This document shows, in pieces, positions 55,467 through 64,000 of a DNA stretch of 64,000 bases. This DNA comes from Castanea sativa (lineage: Eukaryota > Streptophyta > Magnoliopsida > Fagales > Fagaceae). Location: NCBI RefSeq assembly GCF_040712315.1, contig NC_134016.1:25492390-25556389 (forward strand). Reading direction: 5' to 3'. A program made the translations under genes and the position numbers. Positions within the stretch are counted from its first letter, which is position 1. The number at the start of each line of letters is the position of its first letter. A model generated the notes under the pieces. That model worked only from the letters and a program-made list of their open reading frames with translations, had not been told where the DNA came from and searched no databases.

Positions 55467-55659
55467 TAAACATGTGTTACGACTCATAATGAAATAAAGG
55501 TAAAACTTAGGTATAATTTCTTATATATTGTACACAGATTCATATGACTAAAAAAACTATGTACACTAAATTCCTCAATTGAATTCAAACATATAATTGC
55601 ATTAATGAATAAAGTATAAAAAATGTTTTATTTTTAAGGAAAAATTGAATTTAATAAAG

Positions 55660-56220
55660 CTATGTGTTTGAATTTAATTTGGAAATCTAATGTACTGTAC
55701 TTAAGAAACCATAACTAAGTTTTTTCCACAATTTTAAATACAAAAGCTTGAAATTTAAACATTTTATCAATAACATAGTTATTAAAATCAAACCATCTTG
55801 AAATTTTAGGGAATTAAAGAAGAAAGAGAGAAAAGCAGATTCGACCTCCACAAAAACACATGGTTAGATCTATAGGTTTAGATCTAGACTTGATCTAAAG
55901 AGAGAAAAAAAAAAAAAAAAAAAAAAGGATCAAAACTGGAGAGAAGAAGACTAGAGAGATCGGTGATAAGCATTTTTTCTCTTGGTTTTCTTTTAAGAAA
56001 AACTAGTCTCTAAAACTCGAGTTCATTCATTGATCTCGAGTCTCACAAACTCAAAATACTACTTAGCAAACATGTTTGCAAAACCTGTCTAATAACAAAA
56101 TTGTATGCAAAATCATGCTAAATGCCAAAAGTCTCTTGAAATTTTGCAAGTAGGTATAATATAAAACAAAAATCTAATCTAATCGTAAATTTGTTAAAAT
56201 TCGCATTCTATAGAAAAATC
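55660..56220. mobile_element. MITE of the 14581/62793 family, interrupted
   Basis: The left part (about 55680-55810) has ATTTAAACATTTTATCAATAACATAG, then TGAAATTTTAGGGA. Family sequence resumes at about 56136 (CTTGAAATTTTGCAAGTAGG, then AAATTTGTTAAAATTCGCAT). Between them lie about 325 bp of unrelated sequence with a 29-bp A run (55905-55926), which looks like a later insertion. Non-coding. Confidence 0.5.
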
Positions 56221-56650
56221 ATTAAATAGTTTAATATAGCAAGAATCCAATGGAACTTTTGAACCCTAAATGTTTCTAATGTTTCCATTAGAAACGTATC
56301 AACAAGTTACAAGACTCCATGTTCCACGAAATGCTTGACCACAAGAAATTTATGAAATTTTGTGGCAGTATTTTTATTTGTAAAACCTTCACAAATCAGC
56401 TTTTATGAAAGACGTGATTTTTAATACTTAAGAAATCTGAAATACAGATAGCCTCATAGCAATTTTCTGTTATTAATGTAGGCTTGACTGTTTGTAGCAA
56501 ATTGGACTATTTGAATCGTTTTTTTCTTTTAAGAAAGAATTGATTAAATTCTTTAAACTCGACCATTGAAGTTCGAGCTTAATTGAACACTTTTAAATTA
56601 ACCGAGAATATTGATTGAGCCTACATTCTACGCTTTTATTTTGCATGTAC
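56221..56650. other. Non-coding spacer between the reductase side and the kinase gene
   Basis: AT-rich sequence without a supported feature. Confidence 0.5.
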
Positions 56651-57211
56651 ATATTACACCTATGTAGAGGAAAGCTCATGAGAAGAGTAAGGCACCTTCG
56701 AACTTCATTATAGGCTATCTTTCATAGCACCAATATTTTGACTTTCTACCTCTTCTATAACGCCAGGGAGGCACTTCAAAGAAGCCCAGAAAACAAGTGT
56801 TCGTAAACTACATATTACACTGAACATAAGGGATGTGTTCTCATTGCTATGGAGAGAAATCACGATACACCACAGGACAAGACTGTAACCAACATTGGGG
56901 CATACAAATTAGGGCACCATAAGGTTCTCAACTCACAAAACAGCTCAACGCTAAAATCAAAACCTCAAATAGAAGACCTGTGAACCACATTAAGGAAACA
57001 GCACATCCCGAACTAGTTTCAGCCTCTAAGTTTTCATCTATTTCTGCAAATGCAAAACATCAATCACATTACCAAATAGCAAAATATATACAAAACGTGA
57101 AATGAAAATCATAGAAGCTTGAAATCATACATGTACAGGGTATACAACAACACTGGAATGATTAGTCTCCAGAAATCTGCCAAATAGCCCAGCTTTTGAC
57201 TCAAAGATAAG
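56650..57211 (-). other. Probable 3' untranslated region of the IREH1-like kinase, perhaps spliced
   Basis: Follows the TAA at 57214-57212 on the minus strand. A candidate acceptor TTTGCATTTGCAG near 57049-57037 suggests an intron within the 3' untranslated region. The sequence beyond it (down to about 56700) is less AT-rich than its surroundings. No poly(A) site was fixed. Confidence 0.35.
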
Positions 57212-62018
<4,807 letters not shown>

Positions 62019-62599
62019 CTGTTGCAAGTCACACAAATATCAGATGCAATTAAAACATAAGATCCTTTACAGCTCAATGACAACATACAAGCATAGAAGG
62101 ATAATGTGATGAGGCTTCCGTCCCCAAAAAAATTAAAAAAAAAACCTGAACAAGTGGAGAAATTTACCCCTACAAAACCATGCAAAATCAAATATAAGAT
62201 AATCTTCCCTGATGGTTGGAGAATTTGGTTTGGGAAACATGTCTCGGGTGTAGGGAACTTGGTGCCAGCATGTCCAATGTGAATTTTGAGGAAGGAATGG
62301 AATAGTCGTACATTTGAGGATACTGAGACATCCTTGAATCAATTGAAATCCTTGCTATTTCGTACTCTTTGATTTGTCTTAGGCTTGGGGTTTTACACAT
62401 TGTTCTTTCATTTTATAGTTCCAAAATTCTTTTATATCTTCCATTTGACATTCTCGTATTTTTTATGATACTTTGTGTTCATCATTGTGAACATAAAGTA
62501 TTCTTCATTATCAATAAATTTTGCATTACTTACCCAAAAATAGAAAAAGGGAAGATAAACTACAAGTGGAATTTAAAATTTACATAAAACAAACAAAAA

Positions 62600-62735
62600 A
62601 AACGAACATATTTTTTCTCATTAGAAGTTTTAATGAGACAACAACTCCCAGATTCAAACCAGCACTCTCTGAGTCTTCCCATGGGGAAGAGCCAGAGGTA
62701 CCACTTGAGCCAAGAGACCAAAATCATAGTTGAAG
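62600..62735 (-). mobile_element. tRNA-derived SINE
   Basis: On the minus strand an A box TGGCTCAAGTGG (about 62720-62709) and a B box GGTTTGAATCT (about 62662) lie in tRNA-like spacing, followed by an A-rich end near 62610. It lies in the long intron upstream of the first visible kinase exon. Confidence 0.6.
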
Positions 62736-62792
62736 AAACTTTAATCAAACCAATAAAGAAGAGGGGCTAAAAATATAAATATAAATATAAAG

Positions 62793-63172
62793 GACAAAGT
62801 TTAGCTACAAAACTAGTTGTAGCAAGCTACAACTTTACTCGATAAAATAAAATTACTACATATTTTTAAAATATAACCGTTGAATTGCATATTATTTACG
62901 CTCCCAATACAAATGTCAAATTTTGTGTCAATCGGATATTATTTACTATATAATCTATAAGTTTCTATTTTATGCATAATTTTAAACTACAAAAACTTGT
63001 AATTTAAACAATTTATTGATGACATAGCTATTGATCTTTAATTTTCTAGAAATTTTGTAGCATGGAGGATTCAAAAAGAAAATGTAATCCAATGGTGGAT
63101 TTGTCAAAATTCACAAGCAATAAAGATATCAAGTACGGTAGGCTAAAACCAATTTTGTAGCTAAACTTTGTC
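62793..63172. mobile_element. MITE with 20-bp terminal inverted repeats
   Basis: The left end GACAAAGTTTAGCTACAAAA and the right end TTTTGTAGCTAAACTTTGTC are exact inverted repeats. The interior carries the family landmarks AACCGTTGAATTGCAT, TTTATGCATAATTTTAAACT, GATGACATAGCTATTGATC and AATGGTGGATTTGTCAAAAT. This is the best-bounded member of a family with copies at 14581, 42890 and 55660. Flanks are AT-rich, so the target duplication is unclear. Confidence 0.8.
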
Positions 63173-63179
63173 TATATAA

Positions 63180-63181
<2 letters not shown>

Positions 63182-63237
<56 letters not shown>
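63182..63237. repeat. (TA)n microsatellite
   Basis: About 28 TA dinucleotides, forming the tail-side flank of the adjacent SINE. Confidence 0.95.
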
Positions 63238-63239
<2 letters not shown>

Positions 63240-63400
63240 AATGCACAAAAGCTTCCACTTCAGCTGGGCTAGGGAGAGGTGTTTGACAAACAGCCTTACT
63301 CTCAATTTTTTTGGAGAGACTAATTCCTAGACTCAAAACAACTTATCACTTTTAGTGGAAGGCACTTACCATCACACCAAGGCTTGTCCCTAATTATTTT
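63238..63400 (-). mobile_element. tRNA-derived SINE ending in (TA)n
   Basis: On the minus strand: A-box-like TGTGATGGTAAGTGCC (about 63378), B-box-like GTTTTGAGTCTAGG (about 63340), then GAGACTAAT/CTCTCC segments, a CTTCCACTTC end and the (TA)n tract. The sequence style is that of plant SINEs. No target duplication seen. Confidence 0.6.
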
Positions 63401-64000
63401 ATGAATCAAGGTGGCTCTGTAAAATGTTTTTTGTCACAAAGTGAAAACACTTACAAGCAGCCTTTTTTTTTCAGTGTTTAGTTGTATTTTTAAAAATGCT
63501 CAGAAAAACATTTTTTGTTGTTTGGCTCAGATGAAAAACCACAGATCTTCCAATATTTTTATATAGCCATCAAATAACAACTTTAGTTCATCACTTAAAA
63601 CATTAATACAGAACAATTAAAATCAAACTAAAAAATAGGCACAATTAAAATAAAATTATTTGAATTACACTAATAAGCATAATCAAAATAGGAGTGCAAA
63701 AATAAATAAATAAACTTACTAAAGCAATTAATAAAAACTATCAACTAAACTTACAAAAAATAAGAAATAAAAATAAAAAACTACCATCAACTTTTTTTGC
63801 CCTAATTTCTTCTAATAAATAAGAAAGATCTTATAGGAACTAGAGGGAAAAGCGGACCGTCCTGAAATTACTATCGGCAAGAGGCAATGACAACCTTGAT
63901 CTAGGTGCCTATGTGGTGAGTGGCATTGACAACTTTCTCATCCTACTTGGCAATAGAATTATGGGACTTCTTGCAAATCACCAGACTTCCAGTCCTCAAA
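63401..64000. other. Intron sequence of the IREH1-like kinase, no feature seen
   Basis: The region should be intronic because the exon carrying the Gly loop and ATP lysine was not found before the window end. It is AT-rich and no coding motif was recognised. Confidence 0.5.

Overview
The window is nuclear DNA of a flowering plant, very probably a woody eudicot. It is strongly AT-rich, protein genes are split by long introns, and most of the sequence is decayed transposable elements (Ty1-copia, Ty3-gypsy, LINE, SINE, CACTA, Mutator-like foldback elements, MITEs) and AT/CT microsatellites. The repeat content suggests the oak family or a relative, but that is only an impression. There are no operons, tRNA, rRNA or CRISPR features.

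Three host genes can be built exon by exon. (1) 22795-25538, plus strand: a two-exon LRR receptor-like kinase of the RLK902/RKL1 type, 661 aa, intact. (2) 40738-51583, minus strand: a four-exon aldo-keto reductase of the AKR4 (methylecgonone/chalcone reductase-like) group, 319 aa, intact, with two introns swollen to 4.3 and 5.4 kb by transposons. (3) 57212-62018, minus strand: the last eleven coding exons (383 aa) of an AGC kinase of the IREH1/IRE3 type; its 5' part lies beyond base 64000. In Arabidopsis the RLK902-IREH1 and RKL1-IRE3 genes sit at consecutive locus numbers, so genes 1 and 3 look like an ancestrally linked pair that has been pushed apart here by repeats and the reductase gene.

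Layout. 1-9000: a CACTA transposase remnant (1324-1707) and a CACTA terminus (8700-8999), probably parts of one element, with a broken Ty3-gypsy element (3105-6890) between them. 9000-22500: MITEs, two long-inverted-repeat elements, LTR, LINE and copia scraps. 22500-26000: the receptor kinase. 26000-40400: a tandem triplication, a GC-rich TIR element, a gag-only copia element bracketed by 155-bp direct repeats, an unassigned retroelement region and a solo LTR. 40700-51600: the reductase with a foldback element, a MITE, a LINE carrying a SINE, and further MITEs in its introns. 51700-55000: a repeat-rich, probably retroelement-derived block upstream of the reductase. 57200-64000: the IREH1-like kinase, whose last intron carries a perfect 130-bp palindrome and an exact 77-bp duplication.

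I found no new multi-gene system. The most useful observations are the conserved kinase pair, the number of long-inverted-repeat elements (three with perfect 9-10 bp target duplications), the palindrome, and the 155-bp duplication around the truncated copia element. All coordinates and splice sites were read by eye.
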